Positions 24,094-37,400 of a DNA stretch of 64,000 nucleotides are shown piece by piece; position 1 is the stretch's first letter, and each line of letters starts with the position of its first letter. The notes beneath the pieces were generated by a model. The model worked only from the letters and a program-made list of their open reading frames with translations. It was not told the origin of the DNA and searched no databases. This DNA comes from Pseudoneurospora amorphoporcata (taxonomy: Eukaryota; Ascomycota; Sordariomycetes; Sordariales; Sordariaceae): contig MU859092.1 of the NCBI GenBank assembly GCA_033297205.1, positions 177,653 to 241,652 on the forward strand, read 5' to 3'. A program made the translations under genes and the position numbers.

Positions 24094-24922
24094 TTTCGCT
24101 GTTGGTTTGGTTGGGTTGAGCTATGGTCGGAGCGGAATGGGGTGGTGAATTCATCGTGAAGAGAGTTGCAAATGGTCGAGGGTTTCAAACTACTTAATAA
24201 TCAAGTGTCAATCGATCAACAACGACAGAAAGAGGGCGTTTTCAGGAGCCACTTTGTGAACAACACTACTGTGAACATGTTGGTTATCAGCAAAGCAACA
24301 GACAACAATGGGATAGTGGCCAGGAACATGACAAACACCGAGAAGAAGATGGGATTCATGAACAATGCTGTTCCGCTCCTACCGGATCGCGACTCCTTCT
24401 TACACGTCTCATAGTGTTGTTAGAGCACCGCCTTGCTACCGTGTTTATGGTGAAGTCCACTACTTGCTTCGGGCAAGTTTGTATTGGACAGATATTTGGT
24501 CAGTTATCGGGAAGTATGTGATTGTGTTTCAATCAGATATTTATTTTCTATTAGCAGTTAGCATCATGATGTTCGTCCACATATCCAGTTCTAACAGGGG
24601 TTTGTGGGACACTGAAAAGAACAAGCAATCAGCAGCTGCCTTGCATGTTCGCCCGAATGTCAACTTACTAGTCGATTGGTGACATCGTCCTCTGACTTGG
24701 CCGATAATCGCTCTGGTAAGACAATAGTCCGAGCAGATCGACCCCAACGCCGCCAGCCACAGCCAAAGAGCGACACGGCGCAATATCTAATGCCTACTTA
24801 AGCGTCTTTCCCTCCTTCATGGCCTCCACCTTTGAGCCTGGTCCAGCTTCAACCCGGCCACTCTGTTAAGACCGATGTTCAAACGTACGTACCGCACCGA
24901 TATAACTCCAAAAAGCATCACC
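24094..24922. other. Intergenic, no gene seen
   Basis: Lies between the divergent RING pseudogene and the DUF7704 gene. No motif-bearing frame is visible. Confidence 0.5.
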
Positions 24923-25426
24923 ATGGCGCCGTCATCTCAACCTACCACCATATCTGCTACGGCTACGCTCCCCCTTCTCTATCGCATCATCTTGCTCTAT
25001 GTCGAACCCCTCTTCGCACTCACCGGCGCTCTGATGGTCTTTTTTCAGCCGGCCAAATACGCGGCCATGATGACGCGCGCATCAGTGCCCTACGATGCCC
25101 CCTCGCAATATCTCTACACGCAGATCGGGGGTGTATGGCTGTACTTTGCCTTCAACCAAGCCGTCATCCTTCGGCTGTACGATGATCTTCGGCTATGGCA
25201 GCTGCTCTGTGCCGGCATGCTCCTCAGCGATGCTGCGTATAGCTGGTCTGTGATAGAAGGACTGGGCGGATGGAGTCAATGGATCAAAGTCGGAGACTGG
25301 GAAGCCTCGGACTGGACCTTATTTTGGTCAACTGTGCCCTTGGCAGTAGTCAGGCTTTTGGTTCTGCTTCAGAGTACCGCGGGAGCGAGGAAGGGTGAAG
25401 AGAAGGTCGATGAGAAGAGGAAGTGA
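24923..25426 (+). CDS. DUF7704-type four-helix membrane protein (167 aa)
   Basis: The start is the ATG at 24923, whose context CATCACCATGGCG fits the Neurospora initiation consensus; an in-frame ATG at 24875 would add 16 residues. The protein has four predicted membrane segments: the first, LPLLYRIILLYVEPLFALTG, then YLYTQIGGVWLYFAFNQAV, then LCAGMLLSDAAYSWSV, then LFWSTVPLAVVRLLVLL. The order and the conserved Pro and Asp (YVEP, LLSD) match the fungal DUF7704 family as I recall it. The C-terminal tail is short and lysine-rich. No biochemical role is known for the family; such genes are common in ascomycetes. It has no evident functional link to its neighbours. Confidence 0.75.
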   Translation: MAPSSQPTTISATATLPLLYRIILLYVEPLFALTGALMVFFQPAKYAAMMTRASVPYDAPSQYLYTQIGGVWLYFAFNQAVILRLYDDLRLWQLLCAGMLLSDAAYSWSVIEGLGGWSQWIKVGDWEASDWTLFWSTVPLAVVRLLVLLQSTAGARKGEEKVDEKRK

Positions 25427-27017
25427 ATTATTGCGATAGGCAAGGGTAGCAGATGACTAAGGATAAGAACTTAAAGGAAGCAAAATGGCGAATAGTTTGT
25501 GAGGACAATCGAGTGTTAATGTTCGGGTGTACAACCTAGGTTTCGTGACGAAAAACTATCATCGATATTTGGGTCTGATGGGTGTTGGGGTTTCGTTTAA
25601 CCTGGGGTTTGGAGGATTGAAGTTATGCCCTCCTGGAATATCATGTACTGTCGAGTTCAACGCCAGGTTTCAATGGCCATGCAATATTCCAGAGCCGTTC
25701 TTTGGGTGTTCCAGAATGAAACGGAGATAAAACAAAAAATGAAGCCTGTGACCGCTGGCTGAGCAACAGCGACCCAGTCAAGTAGCCGGGTCCTCCTAGT
25801 TGGTGACCACGTGACAGATCCTAGCTGTCATGGAGAGATCGAGGAACAACCTGACAACCCCCTGAAATTCCCGTGTTATTTTTACTTCTTCTTTTATTTT
25901 TTGCCCCTCTGCCCCTCTTTGAGGGCTCTCCGCATATTTGAAACGGATAAAAGGCTTGCAAGAGGTGAATCAAGATTTAGTTAGACGCACCCTGGCAAGG
26001 CTAATGTTGTGGTCACCAAGTCTTGTTTCGTGTTGCCCATCATTATCAATCCTGGCCGTTTCCTGTTCCTCTTGGATATGTGGAAAGTCTCCGGAATCAG
26101 TTGAAGCAGGATAGCTCGGGATTGCTAGAACAACATGAAACATCGACTTGTTGCCGATCGACCAGACGTCCCAGGTTGGCGCAGGGCGTGTCCGGGGCCT
26201 CGACCTCGTGGGCCTGGTTTATGTCCTTGCCACGGCATATGTCTGCGTAGATGAATCGGAGGTCTTGTCCACGGATTTATACGCCAAAGCCCGTGTGGCA
26301 ATTTTGCTGGTGTCGTAAACTGTGATTGCGGTTCATGAGCTCCAGGAAATTGAAACCCAAAATTAGCAACATGGTGGCAAAATTGCTGGAGAAAACAGAG
26401 TGGTCCCTGCTATAAGCTTCTAGTGGCATCTTGTCGTCGCTTGTCCATCAGCCTCAAACACGACCGTCGACCACGAAGCCCGGCTCTCAAGCACGGAACC
26501 CGTCAGGTTTCTGCCCTGGGCATCGGGCCGCATCCGACAAGTCGGGCTGTTAGCGCATATTGGATCTTGGGGTTTCTCCATCCGCTCATCTTGTCGGCTT
26601 GTTTGGATCGTCTCAGTGGCAGTGTGGTTGTTGCGACATGTCGTGTCGTTGACGGTGATTCGATGTTTGGAGAGATTTGAACTGCGAGACTGCGGACAAA
26701 AACTAGACCCCGGCGGGCAATTAGTACCCCACTTTCTCAGCAGCAGGCACTCCCTGTGTCCACCAACGCTCCTGTTCGTTTTTGTTAGTGACCGCCCCCA
26801 GCTGACCCCCTGGCCGAACAAGCCTGCCGCGAATCACTGGGCCCAGAAAGCCCAGGAAGAAGGAGAGCGGAAAAGGAGAGAAAGCGGGGCCGCGACAGGG
26901 CAGCCAGGCCCAGCGACCAGACCATCTCCTCCACTTTGGTCCCGCATCAGCCACTAACAAGGATCCCGCCCGCTGAACACACCATTCCTGCTGCGCTCCC
27001 GTCCTCGCTGGGAAACC
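25427..27017. other. Intergenic upstream of SCH9
   Basis: No gene is seen. A CACGTG E-box lies in GGTGACCACGTGACAG near 25803..25818, followed at once by an imperfect palindrome with TGACAG/CTGTCA arms. Confidence 0.4.
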
Positions 27018-27648
27018 ATGCCCACACAGCCCAGGGGCACTGCACCACTACCGGGCATCGACTCCTTGGGATCGCATCAGTGGCATCTGTCCGCCTTCCA
27101 CTTGTGTTCCGCCTCCCGTCATCTTGTTGTACCTCTTGTTGTACCTCTTGCAACCCATCCATCCATCTTCAGACAAGACTCGAGTGTTTGTTGTTCACAC
27201 ACACCACCTTGCTGCTGCGCCAAACAGCAGTCGCCTCCCAGCCTGTCGTACTCGGTCGATTTAGAGCCTTGGATTTCCGGACAGGGCCTCCCTTTTCTCT
27301 CGGCGCCTTCACTGCCTCCACTGTCCACTTCCCGTCCTCTGTTGACGCCGACCCGAGGTATCGACACCGACACCGACCTTTGACGCCGACGCCGACACCG
27401 AGATCGTCCTGTCACGTCAACCTAACCTACCCACCCTACCTGCAGTGCCCTTCCATCCTCTATCTACCTAGTCTCTTCGCATTCCTTCGCTTTTATCCTA
27501 GAGAACCTACCTGGACGGACACCTTCCTTGCCTCCTTCTCCTATCCGCCAAACCTCCTATTGGCGTCCAACCTCGGTCCTTTTGTATACCACGGCTGGTC
27601 CACCCTACCTACGTCTATCCCCCTCTCCGTATTCTGCCAGACAGCGAA
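27018..27648 (+). promoter_or_regulatory. Probable long 5' leader of SCH9 with an upstream ORF
   Basis: The 600 bases before the kinase start are C/T-rich with short direct repeats (a CTTGTTGTACCT unit twice near 27122..27150; GACACC/GACGCC units near 27363..27402). An ATG in good context (GGAAACCATG) at 27018 opens a 121-codon frame ending at 27383, before the kinase ATG at 27649. If transcription starts upstream of 27018, this uORF would reduce or regulate SCH9 translation. The transcription start is not visible in the sequence, so this is inference. Confidence 0.35.
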
Positions 27649-29789
27649 ATGTCTTGGAAACTTACAAAGAGTATGTTGTTTGGCGAATCCTCGTCTTTTC
27701 CTTTCCGCGCGGCACAAGTCCATGTCTGACAGGTTGGCACACCAGAGCTGAAGGAGACCCATCTGGGTCCTCTTGCAAGCACCTTCTCCCGCTCGCCCTC
27801 TACCTCCACCATCACAGATAAGGAAGAAAAGAGCCAAGCGGGCAGCTCGGGAACAGCCACCCCTTCGAACGAGAACACCATTGGTAGGCGCTCAGCCCGT
27901 CTCGTTCACTCGGCCATCACAAGATTAACCTCTTTTCCATTTACAGCCGCGTCCGAAGCCCTCACGCAAGCCCCGGTCGTCAAGCCCCCTAAGCCCGGTA
28001 TTCTCGTCGTTACCCTCCACGAGGGTTCCGGTTTCTCGCTACCCGAGCAGTACCGCAATGTCTTTTCCTCAGGCCATGGCAGCAACTCCGCGTCGACTGG
28101 CAGTGCCCTTAACGTAGCAGGCTCCATTCGAACCAACAACTCATCGCGAACGGCCAACTTCCTGAGCGGCTCTTCGCGCCCACAGAGCTCTGGCGGCTTC
28201 GGTGCTATTCCCACGAACCACGGCCGTATTTCCACAAAGTACATGCCCTATGCCCTGATAGATTTCGACAAGGTCCAAGTTTTTGTCAACTCGGTCGAAG
28301 GCAACCCAGAAAACCCTCTCTGGGCCGGCTCGAATACCCAGTACAAGTTCGATGTGTCCCGAGTTACGGAACTGGCAGTACATCTTTACATCCGCAACCC
28401 CAACGCCGCTCCTGGCTCTGGCCGCAGCCAAGACATCTTCCTCGGTGTTGTCCGTATTAATCCCCGATTCGAGGAGAAGCAGCAGTTCGTCGAAGACCCC
28501 AAGGCCAGCAAGAAGGACCGGGAAAAGGCCGCCGCCGAGTTTGCCAACAACCAGCGCGCTCTCGGACACAGCGGTGTGGAGTGGGTCGATGTTCAGTATG
28601 GCACCGGAAAGCTCAAGATTGGCGTCGAGTACGTAGAGAACCGCGCCGGCAAGCTCAAGATTGAGGATTTCGAGCTTCTCAAGGTCGTCGGCAAGGGCTC
28701 TTTCGGTAAGGTCATGCAGGTGCGCAAGAAGGACACGAACCGTATCTACGCTCTCAAGACGATTCGCAAGGCACACATTATCTCGCGTTCCGAAGTCGCC
28801 CACACGCTCGCTGAGCGATCCGTTCTGGCCCAGATCAACAACCCATTTATCGTGCCGCTCAAGTTTACCTTCCAGAGTCCTGAGAAGCTATACTTTGTCC
28901 TCGCCTTCGTCAACGGTGGCGAGCTGTTCCATCATTTGCAGAAAGAGCAGCGATTTGACGTCAACCGTAGTCGTTTCTACACGGCCGAACTGCTGTGTGC
29001 GCTCGAGTGTCTCCACGGATTCAACGTCATTTACCGTGATCTCAAGCCAGAAAACATTCTCCTCGACTACCAAGGTCACATTGCTCTCTGCGATTTCGGT
29101 CTCTGCAAGCTGGACATGAAGGACGAAGACCGCACCAACACATTCTGCGGCACCCCCGAGTATCTGGCGCCCGAATTGCTGATGGGCAATGGCTACAACA
29201 AGACTGTCGATTGGTGGACATTGGGTGTGCTTCTGTACGAGATGTTGACGGGTCTCCCCCCTTTCTACGATGAGAACACCAACGAGATGTACCGCAAGAT
29301 TCTCAGCGAGCCGCTCCACTTCCCCGGACCCGAGGTTGTACCACCAGCTGCCAAGGACCTCTTGACCAAGCTGCTCAACCGCGACCCGCAACAACGTCTT
29401 GGTGCCAACGGTGCTGCCGAGATCAAGGCGCACCCCTTCTTCCACGCCATAGATTGGCGCAAGTTGTTGCAGCGCAAGTATGAGCCTGCGTTCAAACCCA
29501 ATGTGGTAAGTACTAAGAGCTTTGCCTCCTCACCGGCTGATCAGGTTTGATATGCTAACTACGGTGCTTCTAGGTTGACGCGCTGGATACTGCCAACTTC
29601 GATCCCGAGTTCACATCGGAACTTCCTCAAGACTCTTACGTGGAAGGGCCGATTCTATCAGAGACGATGCAGAACCAGTTTACCGGCTTCAGTTACAACC
29701 GTCCCATTGCTGGTCTCGGAGATGCGGGCGGCAGTGTTAAGGACCCATCATTCGCGAGCAGCCTTCAAGACAACAGCAGCAGGAGATAG
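27649..29789 (+). CDS. sch9: AGC-family Ser/Thr kinase SCH9 (C2 + kinase, 644 aa)
   Basis: Exons: 27649..27670 (only 22 bases), 27746..27883, 27947..29505, 29574..29789. The first splice must use the acceptor CCAG ending at 27745 to read MSWKLTKKLKETHLG, a start I recognise from filamentous-fungal SCH9 kinases. Residues of about 60-290 form a C2-type region. The kinase domain spans about 295-556, with GKGSFGKV, the ALK lysine, YRDLKPEN and DFGLC. The T-loop is TNTFCGTPEYLAPE, with its Thr near 452 as PDK1-type target. The hydrophobic motif FTGFSY at 609-614 is the TORC1 target. SCH9 is the fungal S6-kinase/Akt counterpart and couples TORC1 and nutrient state to growth, stress and longevity; the Neurospora orthologue is called STK-10. 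All catalytic residues are present. Confidence 0.95.
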
Positions 29790-31087
29790 ACAAAGTAGAA
29801 CTGGGGTAGAAATTTGGCAGGGGAAACGCGGATATAGTGGTTGCAGCATAGAGTCCGGTTCGGTTAAGCGGGTGTGTTGCGGCTTGTGGTCTCGCTTGTG
29901 GTTGACCCATTGGTGGGTAAGGCTGAACGCATAGGTGACAGCCAAGTGTTCAGCCGCTGGACAAGGGGCTTCCAAAGTCCTTTCTTTATTTTGTGTTTGC
30001 TTTATCCATATTTGTGACTTGAGCTGCCTAGGTACATTTTCACATAGGAGTTGGGCAGTGATTTGCTTCATAGTTTAGCTTATAAACAATGTCAGGTACT
30101 TTTACATAACACGAGGCAGAGCCTGACATTTATTTTGGGAAGCAAGTTCGTCATGATGTTGAATTAGGTTAAGCAGCCGAGCAACCCGGAATGTTACATC
30201 AAGGCAGTTTGCGGATGTCGTGCAAGGCTCCTGTGCCCAAAAGGTGCTCGCCCTTATACCCGAAGTCGTTGTCTCATGATCAATGACACACTAGGTTGTG
30301 GCATTAGGATTCTTTGATTTTGTCCAAGAGTACTTGCTTCTAGCAGCATTTGGGAGCATACAAAACATCGGAGAAGACGGATGAGCAAGGGACGGCTCTT
30401 GAGGACGGTAAAGAAGTATGGCCCTTTTGAGCTCCCGTGAAAGCCGTGGATCAACGGGGAGCGAGTGACCTCGGGGCTACCAGACTAAAGACATGATGAA
30501 CTGCGAAAAGTTACCGCCTTTTCCAACCCCTGTTTTGACTCTGCTTTCTCCATCTCATGTCTGACTTTCACCGTTCATGTCCCGCTTCGAAACTATAGAC
30601 TCTGGATCACGACGACAGAATTCCATAGTGCGCAGAGAAGGATATTGACGGCAGTTGTTGACTGAAGTTGGCGATCATGTCACTACATATGTACCCAAGT
30701 ATCGTACCGGCTTACATTGCCGTACGTTAGCCATACAACCTGGATGTACTGTACATGTACCAAACCTTCCATATACCTTACGCAATTGCCCCGCATTTGC
30801 ACCAGGAGCTCTCCCAATCAACCCCACCATGCCCACCGTCTCCCCATTAGCAGCTCTCTGGCTCAACAGACTTGTGAGCTCAACCCTACACCTCTAGAAG
30901 GGTATTATTAGACGAATCCCCCCCTCCATCAGGTGCCTTTTCTCCTTTCCTCCCATGTTTTTATCCGTCCTTCCGCTCTTCATCCTGTCTCAACTCTAGC
31001 GACAGCAGTAATCTCTAATCATCATCGACGTCATAGACCTAGAAACTATTCGCAGTCGACCGAAACACACCACACACCACCACCACC
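29790..31087. other. Intergenic between SCH9 and GPI
   Basis: Holds the SCH9 3' UTR and the glucose-6-phosphate isomerase promoter. The last 150 bases are pyrimidine-rich, ending in CACCACC repeats before the start. No gene is seen. Confidence 0.6.
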
Positions 31088-32836
31088 ATGGCTCCCGCGA
31101 ACACTCTTTCCGCCTGGTCTGACCTTCAGTCGCACCACTCCAAGGTCGGCAAGACCTTCGTCCTCAAGGATGCCTTCAAGTCCGATCCCGAGCGCTTCTC
31201 CAAGTTCGCTCGCACCTTCACCCTCCCCAGCGACATCTCCAGCGATAGCGGCAGTGAGACCGAGATCCTCTTCGACTTCTCCAAGAACCTGGTGACCGAG
31301 GAGACCCTTGAGAAGCTCGTCAAGCTCGCCGAGGAGGCCGGCGTCGAGAAGAAGCGCGATGCTATGTTCGCTGGCGAGAAGATCAACTTCACCGAGGACC
31401 GCGCCGTCTACCATGCCGCTCTGCGCAACGTCTCCAACCAGGAGATGAAGGTCGATGGTGTTGATGTCATGAACACCAAGGGTGGTGTCAACGAGGTCCT
31501 CGAGCACATGAAGGAGTTCTCGGAGCAGGTGCGCGGCGGCCAGTGGAAGGGTTACACTGGCAAGAAGCTCACCAACATTGTCAACGTTGGCATCGGCGGT
31601 TCCGACTTGTGAGTTTCCAGCGTCTAGTACCGATGGCCGAAAGAAGCATTGACTAACACGTACCATCACAGGGGTCCCGTTATGGTCACCGAGGCCCTCA
31701 AGCACTATGGTGCCAAGGACATGACCCTTCACTTCGTCTCCAACATTGACGGCACACACATGGCTGAGACCCTCGCCGCCTCCGACCCCGAGACCACCCT
31801 TTTCCTCATCGCCTCCAAGACCTTCACCACTGCCGAGACCACCACCAACGCCAACACCGCCAAGTCGTGGTTCCTCGAGAAGACCGGTGGTCAGGGCGAC
31901 ATCACCAAGCATTTCGTTGCTCTCTCGACCAACGAGTCCGAGGTCACCAAGTTCGGTATCGACTCCAAGAACATGTTCGGTTTCGAGAGCTGGGTCGGCG
32001 GTCGCTACTCGGTTTGGTCCGCCATCGGCTTGTCCGTTGCCCTCTACATTGGCTACGAGAACTTCCACAAGTTCCTCGCTGGTGCCCATGCCATGGACAA
32101 CCATTTCCGCACCGCGCCCCTTAAGGAGAACATCCCCGTGCTCGGCGGTCTTTTGAGCGTCTGGTACTCCAATTTCTACAACGCCCAGACTCACCTCGTT
32201 GCTCCCTTCGACCAGTACCTCCACCGCTTCCCTGCCTATCTTCAGCAGTTGTCGATGGAGTCCAACGGCAAGACCATCACTTCTGATGGTTCCGCCGCCA
32301 AGTACACCACCGGCCCCATTCTCTTTGGCGAGCCCTGCACAAACGCCCAGCACTCCTTCTTCCAGCTCGTCCACCAGGGCACCAAGCTGATTCCCGCCGA
32401 CTTCATCCTCGCCGCCAAGTCTCACAACCCCATCTCCGATAACCTGCACCAGAAAATGCTGGCGTCCAACTACCTCGCTCAGGCTGAGGCCCTCATGGTC
32501 GGCAAGACCGCCGACGAGGTCCGCGCTGAGGGCAACGTGCCCGAGAACCTCGTTCCTCACAAGGTCTTCCTTGGCAACAGGCCCACCACCAGCATTCTTG
32601 TCGGCGGCCACATTGGTCCCGCCGAGCTAGGTGCCCTCATTGTCTACTACGAGCACCTTACCTTCACCGAGGGTGCCATCTGGGATATCAACTCGTTCGA
32701 CCAGTGGGGTGTCGAGCTCGGCAAGGTGTTGGCCAAGAAAATCCTCAAGGAGATCGACGAGCCCGGTGCGGGCAGCGGGCACGATGCTTCTACCGGCGGT
32801 CTGCTTGGTGCGTTCAAGAAGTATGCTAACTTGTGA
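31088..32836 (+). CDS. gpi-1: Glucose-6-phosphate isomerase (561 aa)
   Basis: Exon 1 is 31088..31608 and exon 2 is 31672..32836; the 63-base intron (GTGAGT/ACAG) splits a Leu codon within GIGGSDLGP. The enzyme interconverts glucose 6-phosphate and fructose 6-phosphate in the cytosol (glycolysis and gluconeogenesis). The family signature VGGRYSVWSAIG is present, as are FGEPCTNAQHSFFQLVHQG with the catalytic Glu, and the phosphate-binding SKTFTT. Length is normal for fungal isomerases. The start context CACCACCATGGCTC is an optimal fungal initiation site, and codon use is strongly biased to C-ending codons, as expected for a very highly expressed gene. The C-terminus (GGLLGAFKKYANL) is complete. 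Confidence 0.97.
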
Positions 32837-34431
32837 AGGTCAAGGGACTCAAGGGGGGCGTCGTTGCCGCGGCTTTGAGGGTTTGAAGAAGAGTCGGCTT
32901 TATATTAAATGAAAGGAGACACAGATACATATACCTGGTTGGATCAATAAAAGCGAGTTTTGTGAAAGTAAACAGAAGACCCAAACTCCAAGAACTGATG
33001 CGTGATACATACAACTCTTTCCTTTCAGTTTCCCACAATTCAGATTCAAGTGGCCGTCCCAACTTTCAAGTTGACCTACCTCAGCCTACCCATCTGTTCA
33101 TGCTTGATGCTTTTCCAACGGCATTGCTGCCTGTCTTGTGACTTACATACCTCCTTCTCGACAGATCACTGCCAGGGCCCTCAAAAGGTTAAAATGATTG
33201 CCAACCAACGACTTGATCCTTCGTAAAGCTTCGTCTCATCGAGATGAGGTTAATAGTGTAGTCTAGCCCAAAAGCGATCCACTCCAAGCCAGGTACCAGT
33301 ACATGTCAAAGTTTACAGGCGACATGATTTTAGCCTAAAGTCGTCCGACATACGGTTTTATACATGGAGCTTCTCTCGATAGCTAAGGTATCTTCGGTTC
33401 GTTTCTTTCCTGTTCTTTCATCTCTCATCATTTCTACAATGGTATCGACTGTCGCGACCGGTCCGGTACTTAGCACTCTATTAGGTTGGACTCAGTGCCA
33501 GTGGACGGGTGCGGGATGGGATGAGAGAGGGTATATGGTGTCAAAAGTGAATGACAAGTGCTAGGCAGCTGGGCAGGCAACACGAGTTCAATTCGTTCAC
33601 TGGATGGCTCATCAACTTGAAATCTGATATCCACATTCCTCTGTTCTCTGCCTGGAGGATGGTGGTGGTCGGCACGGAGGCATCACATAACAAGTCCCGA
33701 CACTGTCATCAATTTCTATCCTCTCTTGAATTTCTTCGATAATAGACTCATTCCCTTCTTTTCAACAAGAACACACGTGAATCCGAACGGTGATCATGAC
33801 CATGCATTTTCCATTTTGTTGATTTTTTGTTCCCTTATGCTTAAGCAGATCGAGCCGAGCCGGCCCCCCTTTTGATCCCCCTTTTCCCGTTATCCCAGTT
33901 TCACAAATTCATGAAATTTGATTCATTGGATCCCATAAGCAAAAGCCTGTATCGGAGTAAAAAAGACACGAATGTGGAAAGCTAAGTTGTTGAAAACCAA
34001 CGTTGAATTTTCATAATGCCCACCAGCCAATCTCATGACATGCCCTTTGGACCCAACGCACTGTGACTTGGAGAGTAGAAAAAGGAGTTCCTTGAGAAAC
34101 TTGAAAAAAAAAAAAGAAAGGAATAAGAAAACTGTATAACCGAGAAAAAACCCACACAACAAACAAGACGAAGCAATTTATGAGACAATCCATCCCACCA
34201 ACCACCACCCAAAATAGAGTTTCGTCAATACGCCATGTCCCTTTGCGGTTGTAGTTAAAAATCGTACACAGAGATGATAGTATGAGTCTCAGAGCGGGGT
34301 GAATCCCGTCAATAACGCTAAACGATATTTGCTCATTTGTGCAGGAACGCGCGAGGCTTCTTCTTGTCCTCCCACATCCTGCTCTGGTTCCGTGCGGCCC
34401 TAGTGACCCACAATGTTCGGTCTGGCCCCCG
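32837..34431. other. Convergent intergenic region, UTRs
   Basis: Holds the 3' UTRs of the isomerase and of DEF1. The stretch near 34100..34140 is A-rich. No gene is seen. Confidence 0.6.
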
Positions 34432-37400
34432 CTAGTGGTAGTTGTTACCCCAGCCGCCACGTGGGGGGTTGCCATAGTAGCCCCCGCCGAAACCTTGTCC
34501 GGCATAGCTGCCGTAGGTGTTCTGGTGACCCTGGGAGCCGGTAGCGCCCATACCGTAGCCGGTACCGGTCTGCGGGTTGCTGTGGAGACCATGTCCCTGG
34601 AGGTGGTTGGGGTAGCCATAGGATCCCATGCCACCGAGACCGCTCTGCTGGTTCGACTGAGGAGGAGGGAGGCCGCTCTGAGAGGGAGCGTTGTTGGTAG
34701 CAGAGCCGGGACGAGCGGCACCGCCAAGGGCAGGGCTAGGTCCGGAAGCAGCCTTGGAGTCACCGAAAGGCTTCAGGTCATCAGAAGCTGAAGGACCGGC
34801 ACCGGGCTGGGTTCCGGGAGCGTTGAAGGACTGACCAGCCTGAGACTGGTAGCTAGAGCCACCACGGCCGAAGGCATCGTGCATTCCACCGAAGCCGCTG
34901 CCGCCAAGACCTTGCTGCTGAGCAGTCTGACCGGAAGCGGTGCGACCATAATCGTTGAGGCCACCGGCTCCAACACCGGTCTCACGGTGGAGAGTAGACT
35001 GTCCAAAACCGGCAGGGGAGGAAGCGTATCCATGAGGCGCCTGGGGAGACATGCCATACTGGTTGGGCTGGTAACCAAGGTTGCCCTTTCCATAGGGAGC
35101 TCCGTAAGCGCCCTGGTTGTATCCGTTGTAGTTCATGTACGCAGAGTAATAAGGGTTGGAGTAGTAAGGGTGGCTGCCATAGGGGCCGTACTGATCATGC
35201 GGCTGTTGCTGGCCGTGAGTCTGGGCCTGGGTGGTCTGAGCAGTCTGTGCCTGGGTACCAACCTGGTTAGGGGTAGGAGTACCGGTCATGTCAGAACCAG
35301 AACCGAAGCGAGTCTGAGCGTGCTGAGCGCCACTCTGAGGATACTGGCTAAGGTTATCGGCCTGGGGAGCGTTATATCCAAAGCCGCGCTGGGGCTGAGA
35401 CAGACCATCTTGCTGTCCCTGAGCACCCTGTTGCTGACCAAAGTTGTTTTGGCCGTAGTAGTTGTAGCGGCTCTGATCAGCGGTGTAGTACTGGGAGTAA
35501 TCGCTGGGAGCCGAGCTGAAAGCGCCGACGGGTTGCTGCTGGTTCTGAGTTTGCGCAGCTTGGCCCTGACCGGGGAAGCCAGTCTCGTAATGGGTTTGGG
35601 CAGCCATAGCACCGGGCTGTTGACCGAAAGCATCGAAAGGCTTGGAAGCACCGTAAGAAGCGGGCTCTTGGGGCGCAGGCTGGCCGAAGCGGCCGAACTG
35701 CTGTGTGGCGGGCGCAGTAGGGGGTTGCGAAGCTGCTTCAGCCGGGGTCTTTAGTGAGTCATCTCCAAGTGACGAAATCGGGAGGTAGTACGCACCCTGA
35801 GAAGCGGCCGCGGCGGCAGCAGGCTGGGTCGGGGCCGTAGGGGGTGCGGTAGTGGTGGTGGCTAGAGATGGAGTTAGTCGCAAACTTGAGGCACTGGCTA
35901 ATGGGGGAATGAATGGGTCATACCGGCAGGGCCCGTAGGAGGGAGCGAGGCCGCAGGCTTCTGGGCAGCGAAGGTCTCGGGAACCGGAGCAGGCTGCACA
36001 GGAGGCAGAGAAGCGCGAGGTTGTGTAACAGGAGAGTCCTGAGGAGGCTGAGGACGAGTCTCGGGCTCCTCGCGGTCACCGTCAATATCATCCTCCTCGT
36101 TCAAGCTGAAAGCGCCGAACTGAACAGCGGCACGATCGACCTGGTCACGGTTGCCGGGCATGCGAACGGGCTCCTGCTGGTCAAGGATCCGGCGAGCGTA
36201 GGTAGGAGTGCGAGTAGATGTGCGATCGGTGGCCTTGGAAGCGGTCGTAGCAAAGCCACTGCCAGGGGCGCGGGAAGTCTGATGTTGCTGCTGAGACGCG
36301 GAGTTGGGGGTCGCAGTAGCGCTGGGGGCCTGGGCCCGAGGATCCCAAGAGTCGGCGGCTTCGCTCGCAACGGTCTCGGTCTGTGGGGGGTGGGAATCAT
36401 CGGCGACTTGTTCGAGATTCGTTTCGGTAAGTTGATCCTTGGGGGGCTCCAGGGCGACTTCGGGAACAACGGGGATCGCGGGAAGGGCAGGCTCGATAGG
36501 TACGATGGGAAGGGCGGGAACGGCGGGAGGAGGAGGAGGAGGAGGAGGAGGAGTAGCCTCCTTCTTGACAGGCTCGGGCGTAGGTTCCTCGACGGGCGTT
36601 GGGACTTCGGGCTCAGCAGCTTCGGGCTCAGCCTGAACCTCAGGCTCAACAGGAGTAGGTTCGGCGACAGGTGGGAGAGGCTCGATAACGGGCTCAGCAG
36701 GCTTGGGAGGAGCAACCTCCTTTGGCTTGGGGGCAGGCTTCGGCACGGACTGTCTCAACATGCTAGCCCAGGTCTTCTGTGCGGGCTCGACGGGCTTGGG
36801 GGCAACGGGAGCAGGCGCGGCGGCAGGAGTCTCGGTGGAAGGCGAGCTCTCCTCGGGCCATGCACTGGCCTCTTCGGTGGGCTTGGGAGCGCCCCATACA
36901 TTGGCTTCCTCGGTGGGAATCGAAAGCTTCTCGCCGTCCGTGGTCTTGTGGCCGTTGATTGTCGCATTGAGGGGCTTGCCGCGGCCACCGCCCCGACCGC
37001 CTCGCTCGGTGGCCCTGCCACGTCCACGTCCGCTCTCTACGCGGCCGCCTCTAGCAGGTCTCGTGGATCCAGGGAAGGAATCGACGGGAGTGGATGTGAA
37101 AGTATCGGTCTTCGTCTTGGGCTTGGACACCTTCTTGGGCTTGGTAACCTCGCCCCATTGCGAGATGGTTCCTGGATAGAGAAGCTGGTGTCAGTAAGCT
37201 AGCAGTAGCAGCAAACAGGGTGCAACACACGGCGGGGCGGCGTGCAGCTCCGAGGAGCCAATGGTTCAGCGCACACGGCAGGGAACGACAGGCACTCGTC
37301 TCGACGACCTGAGACAGAAAGGGCTCGGGCAAGGGAAGTAGGTGGCGGTGGGGTGCAGAGGAGGAGGGTTCACAGTGGGAGTCGGCGACGTACCTTCAGC

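Noticed and set aside
31046..32611. 521-codon minus-strand open frame
   Set aside because: Antisense of glucose-6-phosphate isomerase; caused by strongly biased codon use (few T or A third positions), with no family motif.
35913..37202. 429-codon plus-strand open frame
   Set aside because: Antisense of DEF1; its Gly/Leu/Arg-rich composition is what the Pro/Ala-rich sense strand produces, and the sense strand has the CUE domain and matching splice phases.
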